Shown here: positions 43,259 to 50,805 of the stretch, in pieces | How the letters are laid out: each line of letters starts with the position of its first letter | Position numbering within the stretch: position 1 is the first letter of the stretch | Source: Halobacteriales archaeon QS_4_66_20 | GTDB taxonomy: Archaea > Halobacteriota > Halobacteria > Halobacteriales > Haloarculaceae | Length of the DNA: 54,142 nucleotides | Direction of reading: 5' to 3' | NCBI GenBank assembly: GCA_003021015.1 | Contig: PXRK01000033.1 | Span: 1 to 54,142 of the forward strand | Program-made: the position numbers and the translations under genes | The notes under the pieces: generated by a model | What the model was told of the DNA's origin: nothing | Databases searched by the model: none | Seen by the model: the letters and a program-made list of their open reading frames with translations, nothing else

Positions 43259-43265
43259 CTATTAT
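43259..43265 (+). promoter_or_regulatory. Possible internal promoter of the ABC ATPase gene
   Basis: CTATTAT centred about 31 bp before the ATG at 43294. It would allow separate expression of the ATPase, which often serves several sugar transporters. A GTGAA/TTCAC imperfect repeat follows. Confidence 0.35.
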
Positions 43266-43293
43266 AGTGAACCGCGAGAGTGTTTCACGTAGT

Positions 43294-44679
43294 ATGGCCA
43301 GTGTCGAACTCGACAGTCTCGTGAAGCGGTTCGGCGGTCCAGAGGGGACGATCGTCGCCAACGACAACATCGACCTGACCATCGAGGACGGCGAATTCAT
43401 CGTCATCGTCGGGCCGTCGGGAAGTGGCAAATCGACGGCGTTACGGACGATCGCCGGCCTGGAAGAGCCAACCGAGGGGCGGGTCCTCATTGGCGGTGAG
43501 GACGTGACCGACCTGCCGCCCCGGGACCGCGACGTCGCGATGGTGTTCCAGAACTACGCGCTGTACCCCCACAAGACAGTCGACGGGAACATGCGCTACG
43601 GGCTGGAGAAGTCCAGCGGCCTCTCGGGCGAGGAGATCGACGAGCGGGTCCGGCAGTTCGCCGAGATGATGGAGATCGAGGAGACACTGGAGAAGACGCC
43701 GGACCAGCTGTCGGGCGGGCAGAAACAGCGGGTCGCCCTGGGCCGGGCGATCGTCCAGAAGCCGGAGGCGTTCCTGATGGACGAGCCGCTCTCGAACCTG
43801 GACGCGAAGCTCCGCCTCCAGATGCGCACCGAGTTCCAGCGCATCCACCGCGAGCTGGGCAAGACGACGATCTACGTGACACACGACCAGGAGGAGGCGA
43901 TGACGATGGGTGACCGGATCGTCGTGATGGACGGGGGGGAGATCCAGCAGATCGACGAACCCGCCGACGTCTACGACCGCCCCGAGAACTACTTCGTCGC
44001 GCAGTTCATCGGCGAGCTGACGATGAACTTCGCGGAGGTAACCGTCGACAACGGGACAGTTTCGAGCGAGAACTTCAGTTTCAGCTTCCCGGGGGAGGGC
44101 CCCGACCTGGCGGACGGCACGTACCTGCTGGGGATCAGGCCCGGGGACGTCGAGCTCCGCCCCGACGGCGAGGTTTCGGGCACCGCGACCGTCGAGGTGA
44201 CCGAGCCGACGGGGAGCGAGGCGGTAGTCTACCTCGAAAACGAGCACGAGTACACCGCGTCGATCGATCGGGAGTCCGTCTCGTCGGTGACGGCCGTCGA
44301 GACGGTGCCGAGCTCGGACGCCGCGGCGGCCGACGAGCTCCACTGGACCAACGTCTCCATCGAGCACGGCACCGTCCGGAGCGACGAGTTCCGGTTCGAA
44401 CTTCCCGACGAGGCCCCGGAGCTCGTCAGGGGCGACTACCGCCTCGGCGTCCGCCCGAGCGACCTGGACGGCGACGCGCCCGCCGAACGGATCAGCGTCC
44501 GGTTCCAGCGCACCGACGAGCTGTCGGTCAAGACCGACCGGACCGCGTTGCCGCAGGTGGGCGAGGAGGTCGACTTCCGCATCCCACACCGGAAGATCCA
44601 CCTGTTCGACCCCGAAACCGAGGAGACCGTCTATCACGGCCGGGACAAACGGGCCGAACCCGACAGACAGGTCGCCTGA
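43294..44679 (+). CDS. Sugar ABC transporter ATP-binding protein with duplicated regulatory domain
   Basis: A 461-residue MalK/UgpC-type ATPase. It has Walker A GPSGSGKST at residues 36-44, Q-loop FQNYALYP, signature LSGGQKQR, Walker B FLMDEPLSNLD and H-loop VTHD, then a C-terminal TOBE/OB region. The region holds two related copies of one block: FAEVTVDNGTVSSENFSFSF...GTYLLGIRPGDVEL near residue 250, and WTNVSIEHGTVRSDEFRFEL...GDYRLGVRPSDLDG near residue 350. That makes the protein about 90 residues longer than usual. The ATG at 43294 begins family similarity. It energises sugar uptake at the membrane. The duplication may bind an additional regulator. Confidence 0.88.
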   Translation: MASVELDSLVKRFGGPEGTIVANDNIDLTIEDGEFIVIVGPSGSGKSTALRTIAGLEEPTEGRVLIGGEDVTDLPPRDRDVAMVFQNYALYPHKTVDGNMRYGLEKSSGLSGEEIDERVRQFAEMMEIEETLEKTPDQLSGGQKQRVALGRAIVQKPEAFLMDEPLSNLDAKLRLQMRTEFQRIHRELGKTTIYVTHDQEEAMTMGDRIVVMDGGEIQQIDEPADVYDRPENYFVAQFIGELTMNFAEVTVDNGTVSSENFSFSFPGEGPDLADGTYLLGIRPGDVELRPDGEVSGTATVEVTEPTGSEAVVYLENEHEYTASIDRESVSSVTAVETVPSSDAAAADELHWTNVSIEHGTVRSDEFRFELPDEAPELVRGDYRLGVRPSDLDGDAPAERISVRFQRTDELSVKTDRTALPQVGEEVDFRIPHRKIHLFDPETEETVYHGRDKRAEPDRQVA

Positions 44680-44795
44680 TCGGCGCGGCGACGGCCTCCT
44701 GCGGGGTCACCGGTCAGCGCGGATCGTTCTTTTTGTTCGGCGTGGACGGTGGAACGGAGCAACGTTGAAGACGATTGCCATCCACAGAGTCAGCT

Positions 44796-45824
44796 ATGAC
44801 CGGAGCGAACCCACGCCTCGCCGTGACGATGGGCGACCCCGCGGGGATCGGCCCCGAAATCACGCTGAGGGCGCTCGCCGATCCGGCGGCGCGCGGGGCG
44901 GCGGCCCCCGTCGTCCTGGGTGACTACGAGTTCCTGCAGGCCGAGCGGGAGCGGTTCGGGATCGACGTCGAACTCCGTCGGGTCGACAGCGCAGCGGACG
45001 CGCCCGCGCTCGGGGGCGACACCGACGCCGACGCGGTCGGAGTCGTCGACTTCGACAACGTCGCGTCGCCGGTGACCCGCGGCGAGGTTCAAAGCGAGTA
45101 CGGCCGCGCCAGCCTCGCGTACGTCGAGCGGAGTATCGACCTGGCCGTCGAGGGAACCGTCGACGGGATCTGTAACGCCCCGATCCACAAGGAGGCGATC
45201 AGCCGAGCGGGCAGCGAGTTCGCCGGCCACACGGACATGATGGCCGCGCGGACTGGCGTCGAGGAGTACACGCCGCTGTTGACCGACGATGAGCTGTACG
45301 TCACCCACTGCTCGCTCCACGTCCCCCTCGCGACGGCAGTGGAGCACGTATCGACCGAAACAGTCCTCGAGACGATCCGAGTCACCCACGACCACCTGCC
45401 GGAGGTCGGGATCGATAACCCGTCGCTGGGCGTGCTCGGCGTCGACCCTCACGCGGGCGACAGCGGCGTCATCGGCGAGTTCGACGACCGGACAGTCCGG
45501 CCCGCCGTCGAACGGGCGCGCGAACGGGGGATCGACGCCCGCGGGCCGCTCCCGCCCGACAGCGCGTTCAACCGTGCTCTCGCCGGCGAGTTCGACTGCG
45601 TGATCGCGATGTACCACGACCAGGGCCACATCCCGCTGTTTGTCAACAGCTACGTCCCCGGCGGGGGCGTGGCCGCGACCGTCATCGTCCTCGGGTTCCC
45701 GTTCGTCCGCACGACCACCCTCCACGGGACCGCCTACGACATCGCCGGCGACGGCGTCGCCGCCCCCGACAGCATGCTCGGTAGCGTCCAGCTTGCCGCC
45801 GAGGCTGTCCGCCACCGGTCGTGA
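44796..45824 (+). CDS. PdxA-family 4-phosphohydroxy acid dehydrogenase
   Basis: A 342-residue PdxA-fold enzyme with the MGDPAGIGPEI start, CNAPIHKEAI, the metal-binding AGHTDMMA (His), and YHDQGHIPLF (second His) segments. PdxA oxidises 4-phosphohydroxy-L-threonine, but archaea lack the DXP-dependent vitamin B6 route. In catabolic operons PdxA2 enzymes oxidise and decarboxylate 4-phospho-erythronate or 4-phospho-threonate instead. The location beside a sugar transporter, kinases and a SAF oxidoreductase supports a catabolic role; the substrate is inferred. The ATG at 44796 is preferred over a TTG 21 bp upstream. Confidence 0.85.
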   Translation: MTGANPRLAVTMGDPAGIGPEITLRALADPAARGAAAPVVLGDYEFLQAERERFGIDVELRRVDSAADAPALGGDTDADAVGVVDFDNVASPVTRGEVQSEYGRASLAYVERSIDLAVEGTVDGICNAPIHKEAISRAGSEFAGHTDMMAARTGVEEYTPLLTDDELYVTHCSLHVPLATAVEHVSTETVLETIRVTHDHLPEVGIDNPSLGVLGVDPHAGDSGVIGEFDDRTVRPAVERARERGIDARGPLPPDSAFNRALAGEFDCVIAMYHDQGHIPLFVNSYVPGGGVAATVIVLGFPFVRTTTLHGTAYDIAGDGVAAPDSMLGSVQLAAEAVRHRS

Positions 45825-45881
45825 TACTGTGACAACGGTCCGGGAACAGTACGATGGAGATCGAGAGCGGGAGATCGGGCC

Positions 45882-45898
45882 GTTCACAATGTGTAAAC
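45882..45898. promoter_or_regulatory. Candidate IclR binding palindrome (3' side of the second IclR gene)
   Basis: GTTCACAATGTGTAAAC is a near-palindrome (GTTCACA/TGTAAAC) matching 12 of 17 positions of the site at 46703-46719. It lies between pdxA and the convergent IclR gene. Confidence 0.35.
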
Positions 45899-45908
45899 GC
45901 AAACGGAA

Positions 45909-46670
45909 CTACGACAGTTCTGACTCCAACTCACTGGCGACAGTGAGAAGATCAACTGCCAGTTCATCGTGCACTCGATCTTCGTCGAGTCGGTACTTCG
46001 GACCACCGACGGTGAGTCCACCAACAATGTCGTCTTCGGCGTCTCGAATGGCCGTCCCCGCGGCGATGAGACCCTCGGTGAACTCCTCATCAACGACGCC
46101 GTATCCTCGCGCCTCGGTACTCTCTAGTTCCTCGAACAGCGCCGTCCGGGTGGTGATCGTCGCGTCAGTCTCACGGGGAAGCCCCCACTCGTCGAGAATA
46201 TTGTCGACTCGCTTCTGCGGAAGTTCGGCGAGAATCGCTTTCCCGGCGGCTGTGTTGTGCATGTAGTATTCCCTGCGGAACTTGAGTGTGTGCTCACCTG
46301 AAGAGTTGGCGATTGCAGTGTGTACCATAATGAGACGGCCCTGTTCTATCACAGTGAAGTTCACCTCCTCACCGGTTATTTCTGCGAGGCGCTCGACTTT
46401 GTTCTTCCCAACGTGATACGCATGTCGGCGATGGCGTGCGGATTCGTACACTGCGAACGGGTGTAGTGCAATCTCGTATGTGCCGTCCCGTTCGATCAAA
46501 AACCGACTCTTTACCAGTGTCCGGAGGTGTGCGTGAAGGGTGCTTTTCGACTGGTCTACCACGTCAGTCAGTTCCGCAAGCGTCAGTCCGTTCCGGTCAC
46601 TGACGAGCTCGATGATCCGTAACGAGGTCTGTGTCGTCTGTAACGTTCGTCCCCTGTTATCTCCTAGCAT
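45909..46670 (-). CDS. IclR-family transcriptional regulator
   Basis: A 253-residue IclR protein: TLQTTQTSLRIIELVSDRNGLTLAELTDVVDQSKSTLHAHLRTL is the winged HTH. The effector domain includes NTAAGKAILAELP and GYGVVDEEFTEGLIAAGTAIRD. Codon usage is less GC-biased than in the genes to its left, suggesting a separate origin for the block from here to 51.6 kb. The ATG at 46670 was chosen because similarity starts there and a TATA-like element lies 28 bp before it. It probably controls the glucuronyl hydrolase/transporter genes or the pdxA block; targets are unproven. Confidence 0.87.
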   Translation of the reverse strand: MLGDNRGRTLQTTQTSLRIIELVSDRNGLTLAELTDVVDQSKSTLHAHLRTLVKSRFLIERDGTYEIALHPFAVYESARHRRHAYHVGKNKVERLAEITGEEVNFTVIEQGRLIMVHTAIANSSGEHTLKFRREYYMHNTAAGKAILAELPQKRVDNILDEWGLPRETDATITTRTALFEELESTEARGYGVVDEEFTEGLIAAGTAIRDAEDDIVGGLTVGGPKYRLDEDRVHDELAVDLLTVASELESELS

Positions 46671-46694
46671 ACCACATACCCTCTCGGTCGACGA

Positions 46695-46719
46695 TGTTAA
46701 GCGTTTCCATAATGTAAAC
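46695..46719 (-). promoter_or_regulatory. Promoter and candidate operator of the second IclR gene
   Basis: A TTAA element centred about 28 bp before the ATG is followed upstream by the near-palindrome GTTTCCATAATGTAAAC (46703-46719; arms GTTTCCAT and ATGTAAAC, 7 of 8 paired). A related site lies at 45882. Confidence 0.45.
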
Positions 46720-46757
46720 AGCACAGTGATGAGATGGCTGCGTGGGAAAATAACGTC

Positions 46758-46872
46758 TCATAGTGATTGTCGTGATTATTTTCGGAGTCGCATCGCATTC
46801 TCGGGAGTGTCACGGGCTGACACCGGAGTCTGATGGGTCGACAGCGGTAAAGACTCACAACAATCACTATCA
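46758..46872. repeat. Family B MITE-like element at the 3' end of the hydrolase gene
   Basis: 115 bp bounded by TCATAGTGATTGTCGTGA and TCACAACAATCACTATCA, inverted repeats of 18 bp with two or three mismatches. The left end continues with ATTATTTTCGG as in the other family B copies; the interior differs. The stop codon of the glucuronyl hydrolase gene is formed by the tip of the right terminal repeat. Confidence 0.75.
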
Positions 46873-48045
46873 CGCCTCCGCCAGTGCGTTCCGCAGAGCG
46901 CGAGCGACGTAGAAGTCCGTCCAGACGAGTTCGTTATCGGTCGCGTAGTCACCGGGGTAGTTGTAACAGCCGTGGAGAACCATGCCACGTCGGTGGTCGT
47001 CAACGTCTGTGCGCATGTAGTCCGAGACGAGGGAGGCCAGTATCTTCTGACCCACGTCACGCAGACGCGAGATGCGGGGACCGTCCCCCTCCAGCGCGAG
47101 GAGCCCGTACGCTGTCAACCCGGCACAGCTGGTGTCACGGGGAACGTCGGGGATTCGTGGGTCCTCGAAATCCCAGTAGGGGACGAGATCCTGCGGCGTG
47201 TGGTCGCAGTAGTAGTCGACAGCAGCCTCAAGATGGTCGAGGTACCGACGCGCACCAGTCGCGGAGAATGCCCGCGACAGGCCGGCGATATTCCAGCCCT
47301 GGCCACGCGCCCAGCACGTGTCCTCACTGTACGCCAGCGTGTCAAAAAACTCGTCCGCCCGTCCTGTCTCCGGATCGTATGCCGCCATGTGGATGTTGGA
47401 TCCGTCGTCTTCGAGATACCAGTCGATGTGGCGGTCCGCGTGGGCCAGTGCGACGTCGCGGAACCTCGTGGTTCCGGTTTCCTCGTAGGCCCGCCAGAGC
47501 ACGGGCAGCGACGTGTAAATCGTATCGAGAACGGCGACGTTCTCGCCGGGCGGGCGCCCGTCGACCTCCTGTTCCATGTCGAACTGCTTCTCGGGACCCT
47601 TTATTTTGTGCACGCCCACGCGAACCTGGCGCGCGGCTTCGTCGAACATGTCGACCATCGCATCGGCTCCCGCCAGCCCGATCGCATAGAGGTCCCTGTC
47701 GCCCGTGTGATCGTATCCGAAAAAGCCCGCATAGTCGAAATTCATCCCACAGAACATCCAGTCCCGCGGCATCTCCGCGTAGAGCGTGTCCGTGTAGTCG
47801 TAGGCTGCCCGCTTGAATCGGGCTGCTCGCTCGTCCTCGCCGGCACGTGAAGCGACCTCGTGCGCAATCCACAGCAATCCGACCCAGTGCCCACCACACC
47901 AGTTACCGTCGTCCGTCGTCTCCCACTCGCCGGTTTGGGGGTCGGCGACAAACGGGAACCGGTCGCCCGTTTCATCGAGCGTCGCTTCCACACGGTCAGT
48001 CATCATCTCCAGTGCTGTCCGTATCCGGGTCTCGCTCAGCGTCAT
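46870..48045 (-). CDS. GH88-family unsaturated glucuronyl hydrolase
   Basis: A 391-residue (alpha/alpha)6-barrel enzyme of glycoside hydrolase family 88. It has DWMFCGMNFDYAGFF, LDTIYTSLPVLWRA (region of one catalytic Asp), CWARGQGWNIAGLSRAF, PRDTSCAGLTAYGLLAL and NELVWTDFYVARALRNAL, all in GH88 order. No signal peptide is present, so it acts in the cytoplasm. It hydrates the 4,5-unsaturated uronic acid at the end of oligosaccharides made by polysaccharide lyases, releasing a ketoacid. It starts 7 bp after the stop of a NitT/TauT-type binding-protein gene, implying that this transporter imports its substrate. The stop codon lies in a family B repeat. Confidence 0.85.
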   Translation of the reverse strand: MTLSETRIRTALEMMTDRVEATLDETGDRFPFVADPQTGEWETTDDGNWCGGHWVGLLWIAHEVASRAGEDERAARFKRAAYDYTDTLYAEMPRDWMFCGMNFDYAGFFGYDHTGDRDLYAIGLAGADAMVDMFDEAARQVRVGVHKIKGPEKQFDMEQEVDGRPPGENVAVLDTIYTSLPVLWRAYEETGTTRFRDVALAHADRHIDWYLEDDGSNIHMAAYDPETGRADEFFDTLAYSEDTCWARGQGWNIAGLSRAFSATGARRYLDHLEAAVDYYCDHTPQDLVPYWDFEDPRIPDVPRDTSCAGLTAYGLLALEGDGPRISRLRDVGQKILASLVSDYMRTDVDDHRRGMVLHGCYNYPGDYATDNELVWTDFYVARALRNALAEA

Positions 48046-48052
48046 GGTTGTC

Positions 48053-49114
48053 TCATAGCCAGTCGGCCTGTTCGTTCGCTGGGAGCGGGGTCTGATTGAT
48101 GATATTCTGCCAGGGGGGCTGTTCGTCGACGAGTCCCTGTTCGATCATCGTTTCGCCCGTGTTCGTGAAGTACTGCTGTCGAGGGGTCGGATCCCAGTGG
48201 CGCTCGAGGTCTAGATTCTGGAGTGTCTGGAGTGCCAGTGGTTCGGGCCACTCGGCCGCCGCCGCCCAAACACTGGCAGTCTCCTCCAGATTGTTGCGTG
48301 CGTATTCGGCGCCATCCATGAGAGCGCTGACGATGCGACCCAACACGTCAGGCCGTTCTTCGATCGTTGTCGTCCCGGCCGTAATCACCTGTGGGGGGAT
48401 CCACTCGGCGTGTTCGCGGACACGCCAGACGCGCTTGAGATCGCCTTCATCGAGTTGAATCAGTGACAGCGGCGGGATAATCCAGGTCAGATCCGCGCCT
48501 CCCTGCCTGACGGTCGTGAGACACTCTCCGAGGCCACCGGCATAGACGAACTCGACGTCCTCGACTGAAACACCGTCTGCACCCCTGATCGACTGGATCG
48601 CGGCCGCTTCCGGGCTGTCACCCTCTCCGGTGACGGCGATCTGCGCCCCTGCCGCGTCCTGTATCGACTCTATCCCGGAGTCCGCTCGGGCGAAAAATTC
48701 GATCGGATTCACACCCAGGGAAATACCGAGGATGTTTATCGGTGCTCCTTGGATGTACGCGTTAACTGGCGCCGCCAGCCCGCCCAATCCCACGTCGAGT
48801 CCCCCTGTCGAAATGCCCCTGACGACGTCGCCAGCGCCACCGAAAGAAACGACGTCTTCAACTTCGAGGTTGTGGTCCGCGAACGTCTCTTGGTCTCTTG
48901 CCATCAACAGACGTGCCGACCCCGGAGCGGTCGGATACACTGACACTGCCAAACTGATCGATGTCGTCGCCGGTTCAGTTGGTGTCGTTTCCTCAGCCCC
49001 GTTTGAATCGTCCGCTCCATTTGAATCGTCTGAGCCGGAACAACCAGCCAGTGCGACGACGGACGTGGCCCCCATTGAGGCAAGCATGGACCGTCTAGTA
49101 TGCTGTCTTGACAT
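48053..49114 (-). CDS. NitT/TauT-type ABC transporter substrate-binding lipoprotein
   Basis: A 353-residue binding protein of the NMT1/THI5-like family. It has a Tat signal and lipobox (TRRSMLASMGATSVVALAGC), then an acidic linker, SISLAVSVYPTAPGSARLLMARDQETFADHNLEVEDV, and the GISTGGLDVGLGGLAAPVNAYIQGAPINILGI block typical of SsuA/TauA. The protein is exported folded and lipid-anchored. It is divergent from its presumed permease and ATPase genes (49234 onward) and co-directional with the GH88 gene. The family normally binds sulfonates, nitrate or pyrimidines; a sulfated or uronic oligosaccharide is suggested here only by context. Confidence 0.87.
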   Translation of the reverse strand: MSRQHTRRSMLASMGATSVVALAGCSGSDDSNGADDSNGAEETTPTEPATTSISLAVSVYPTAPGSARLLMARDQETFADHNLEVEDVVSFGGAGDVVRGISTGGLDVGLGGLAAPVNAYIQGAPINILGISLGVNPIEFFARADSGIESIQDAAGAQIAVTGEGDSPEAAAIQSIRGADGVSVEDVEFVYAGGLGECLTTVRQGGADLTWIIPPLSLIQLDEGDLKRVWRVREHAEWIPPQVITAGTTTIEERPDVLGRIVSALMDGAEYARNNLEETASVWAAAAEWPEPLALQTLQNLDLERHWDPTPRQQYFTNTGETMIEQGLVDEQPPWQNIINQTPLPANEQADWL

Positions 49115-49156
49115 GCTGGTACCTCCAACGACAGCGAGACGTTTTCCGTGCAGTGT

Positions 49157-49210
49157 CTAATAATTAATGGTAAGCAAACTGTCATATATACCCTCGCGAA
49201 AAATTTAATT
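49157..49210. promoter_or_regulatory. Divergent promoter region of the NitT/TauT-type transporter
   Basis: AAATTTAATT (49201-49210) lies 29 bp before the permease ATG at 49234. On the other strand TTAATTATTA (49157-49166) lies about 47 bp before the binding-protein ATG at 49114, allowing a short leader. The 119-bp gap is AT-rich. Confidence 0.5.
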
Positions 49211-49233
49211 GCCAAGTCGTAACTAGAGGGCGT

Positions 49234-49998
49234 ATGAGTATGAACACCAGGCACGTCTACGCTGCGCAAGGGCTGATACTCGCAGCGTTTGTCGGTACTC
49301 TGGAATATCTCGCTCGGAGTGGGACTGTCGGCCGTATCACCCTGGTTCCGCCGTCGGAGATGGGAACGACGTTGGTGGATTTGCTGGTATCGGGTGAAAT
49401 TACCGGGGACATCTGGCAGACGTTCTCCGTCGTCCTCGGAGCGTTCTCGCTTGCTGTGCTGGTCGGCATCCCGGTCGGGTGGGCGCTCTGGCAGTCGGCC
49501 GAACTCAAGGAGATACTAGACCCATTTATCATCGCCTACTACGCGATCCCGGTGTTCGTCTTCTATCCGCTCTTGCTCGTGGTGTTCGGGTTCAATCGAC
49601 TCCCGATCCTGCTGATTGCCTTTGCGATGGGCGTTGTTGCCGTGGTGATTAACACAGCAAACGGGTTCGAGGCCGTCGATCAGGTGTACCTCGACGTCGG
49701 CCGGGCAGTGCGGCTCTCGCGGTACCAGCGATTCAGACACATTGCGCTACCTGCTGCGCTCCCGTATGTCTTCACTGGCCTCAAACTGGGGTTTATTTAT
49801 TCGCTCATCGGTGTCATCGCAAGTGAATTCATTCTAGCCGGGTCGGGGCTCGGGTATCTCATTTCCAACTACTATACGACGTTCAACACCGCGGAGATGT
49901 ACGCCGTCATGCTGTTCGTTACCATCGTCTCCGTTACTACCAACCAGACGTTGCTGCGCATCGAGGGTAAGCTCTACCAACACAGGGTGAATGCATGA
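49234..49998 (+). CDS. NitT/TauT-type ABC transporter permease 1
   Basis: A 254-residue permease of the SsuC/TauC group with about six hydrophobic helices. The EAA-type loop reads DVGRAVRLSRYQRFRHIALPAALPYVFTGLKLG, followed by FILAGSGLGYLISNYY. The start MSMNTRH gives a short cytoplasmic tail. It overlaps the second permease by 4 bp (ATGA), so the two probably form a heterodimeric pore. Lower GC at third positions than in the left half of the window. Confidence 0.87.
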   Translation: MSMNTRHVYAAQGLILAAFVGTLEYLARSGTVGRITLVPPSEMGTTLVDLLVSGEITGDIWQTFSVVLGAFSLAVLVGIPVGWALWQSAELKEILDPFIIAYYAIPVFVFYPLLLVVFGFNRLPILLIAFAMGVVAVVINTANGFEAVDQVYLDVGRAVRLSRYQRFRHIALPAALPYVFTGLKLGFIYSLIGVIASEFILAGSGLGYLISNYYTTFNTAEMYAVMLFVTIVSVTTNQTLLRIEGKLYQHRVNA

Positions 49999-50804
49999 TG
50001 GCGGCCGCTCACGACACGCGGCGACAGTCTTTCGTATTGAGTTATCGTAACGTCAGTCGGATCGGCGCCGTCGTACTTCTGCTGCTGTGCTGGCAGGCAC
50101 TGACCGCGTTGGTCGGGGCTGCCGTGCTTCCGGGCCCCGTGAAAACGGTCGGAGTGGCGACGGAGGGGATCATCGTCGAGGGGTGGATGCTGTCGAACTT
50201 CGTCGACACGCTGGCAGCCCTGCTCGGGAGCTTCCTCGTTGCGGCGGGAGTTGGCGGAGGTATCGGTATCGTCCTGGGCAGTCGAGAGTCACTCCGGGCA
50301 GTGTTCGAACCGTTCCTGCTCAACACCTACGCAGTACCAAAAATCATTCTCTTCCCGGTGTTCCTGTTCATCTTCCAGTTCGGCATCGATCAGAAAATCG
50401 CGTTCGGTGCCTTTCACGGCATTTTTCCGATGGCCATCATCCTCATGAACGCCGTTCGGGAAATTCCGGACATTCACCGGGACGTTGCACGGTCCTTGCA
50501 GCTCTCGCGGTGGCAGAACGTCCGATACGTGGTGCTGCCCTCAGTGCTCGCTCCTCTGATCGTCGGGCTTCGGTTCGCGTTCAATCTCAGCTTTCTCGGG
50601 GTTATCCTGTCGGAGTTATTCGCCGCGCGATCCGGATTGGGACTCATCCTTCAGAACGCGCTCGGAAGCGTCAACAGATCTCACATCATGGGTGTGACGT
50701 TCGTCATCGTCGTCACCGCCCTTCTGGTCAACTTTGTGTTCTATGGTATTCAGCGGTATCTCGAGTTCAATTGGGGAATATCCGTCGACGAGGGAGGGAT
50801 GTGA
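49995..50804 (+). CDS. NitT/TauT-type ABC transporter permease 2
   Basis: A 269-residue paralogue of permease 1. It opens with a membrane helix (IGAVVLLLLCWQALTALVGAAV), and has the EAA loop DVARSLQLSRWQNVRYVVLPSVLAPLIVGLRFA and the SELFAARSGLGLILQNA segment. Two different permeases, rather than one homodimeric permease as in classical tauABC, are seen in some thiamine- or pyrimidine-type members. The ATPase gene starts 2 bp after the stop. Confidence 0.87.
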   Translation: MMAAAHDTRRQSFVLSYRNVSRIGAVVLLLLCWQALTALVGAAVLPGPVKTVGVATEGIIVEGWMLSNFVDTLAALLGSFLVAAGVGGGIGIVLGSRESLRAVFEPFLLNTYAVPKIILFPVFLFIFQFGIDQKIAFGAFHGIFPMAIILMNAVREIPDIHRDVARSLQLSRWQNVRYVVLPSVLAPLIVGLRFAFNLSFLGVILSELFAARSGLGLILQNALGSVNRSHIMGVTFVIVVTALLVNFVFYGIQRYLEFNWGISVDEGGM

Positions 50805-50805
50805 C

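Noticed and set aside
44796-45824. PdxA as evidence for DXP-dependent vitamin B6 synthesis
   Set aside because: No pdxJ or other pathway genes are nearby and the context is catabolic.
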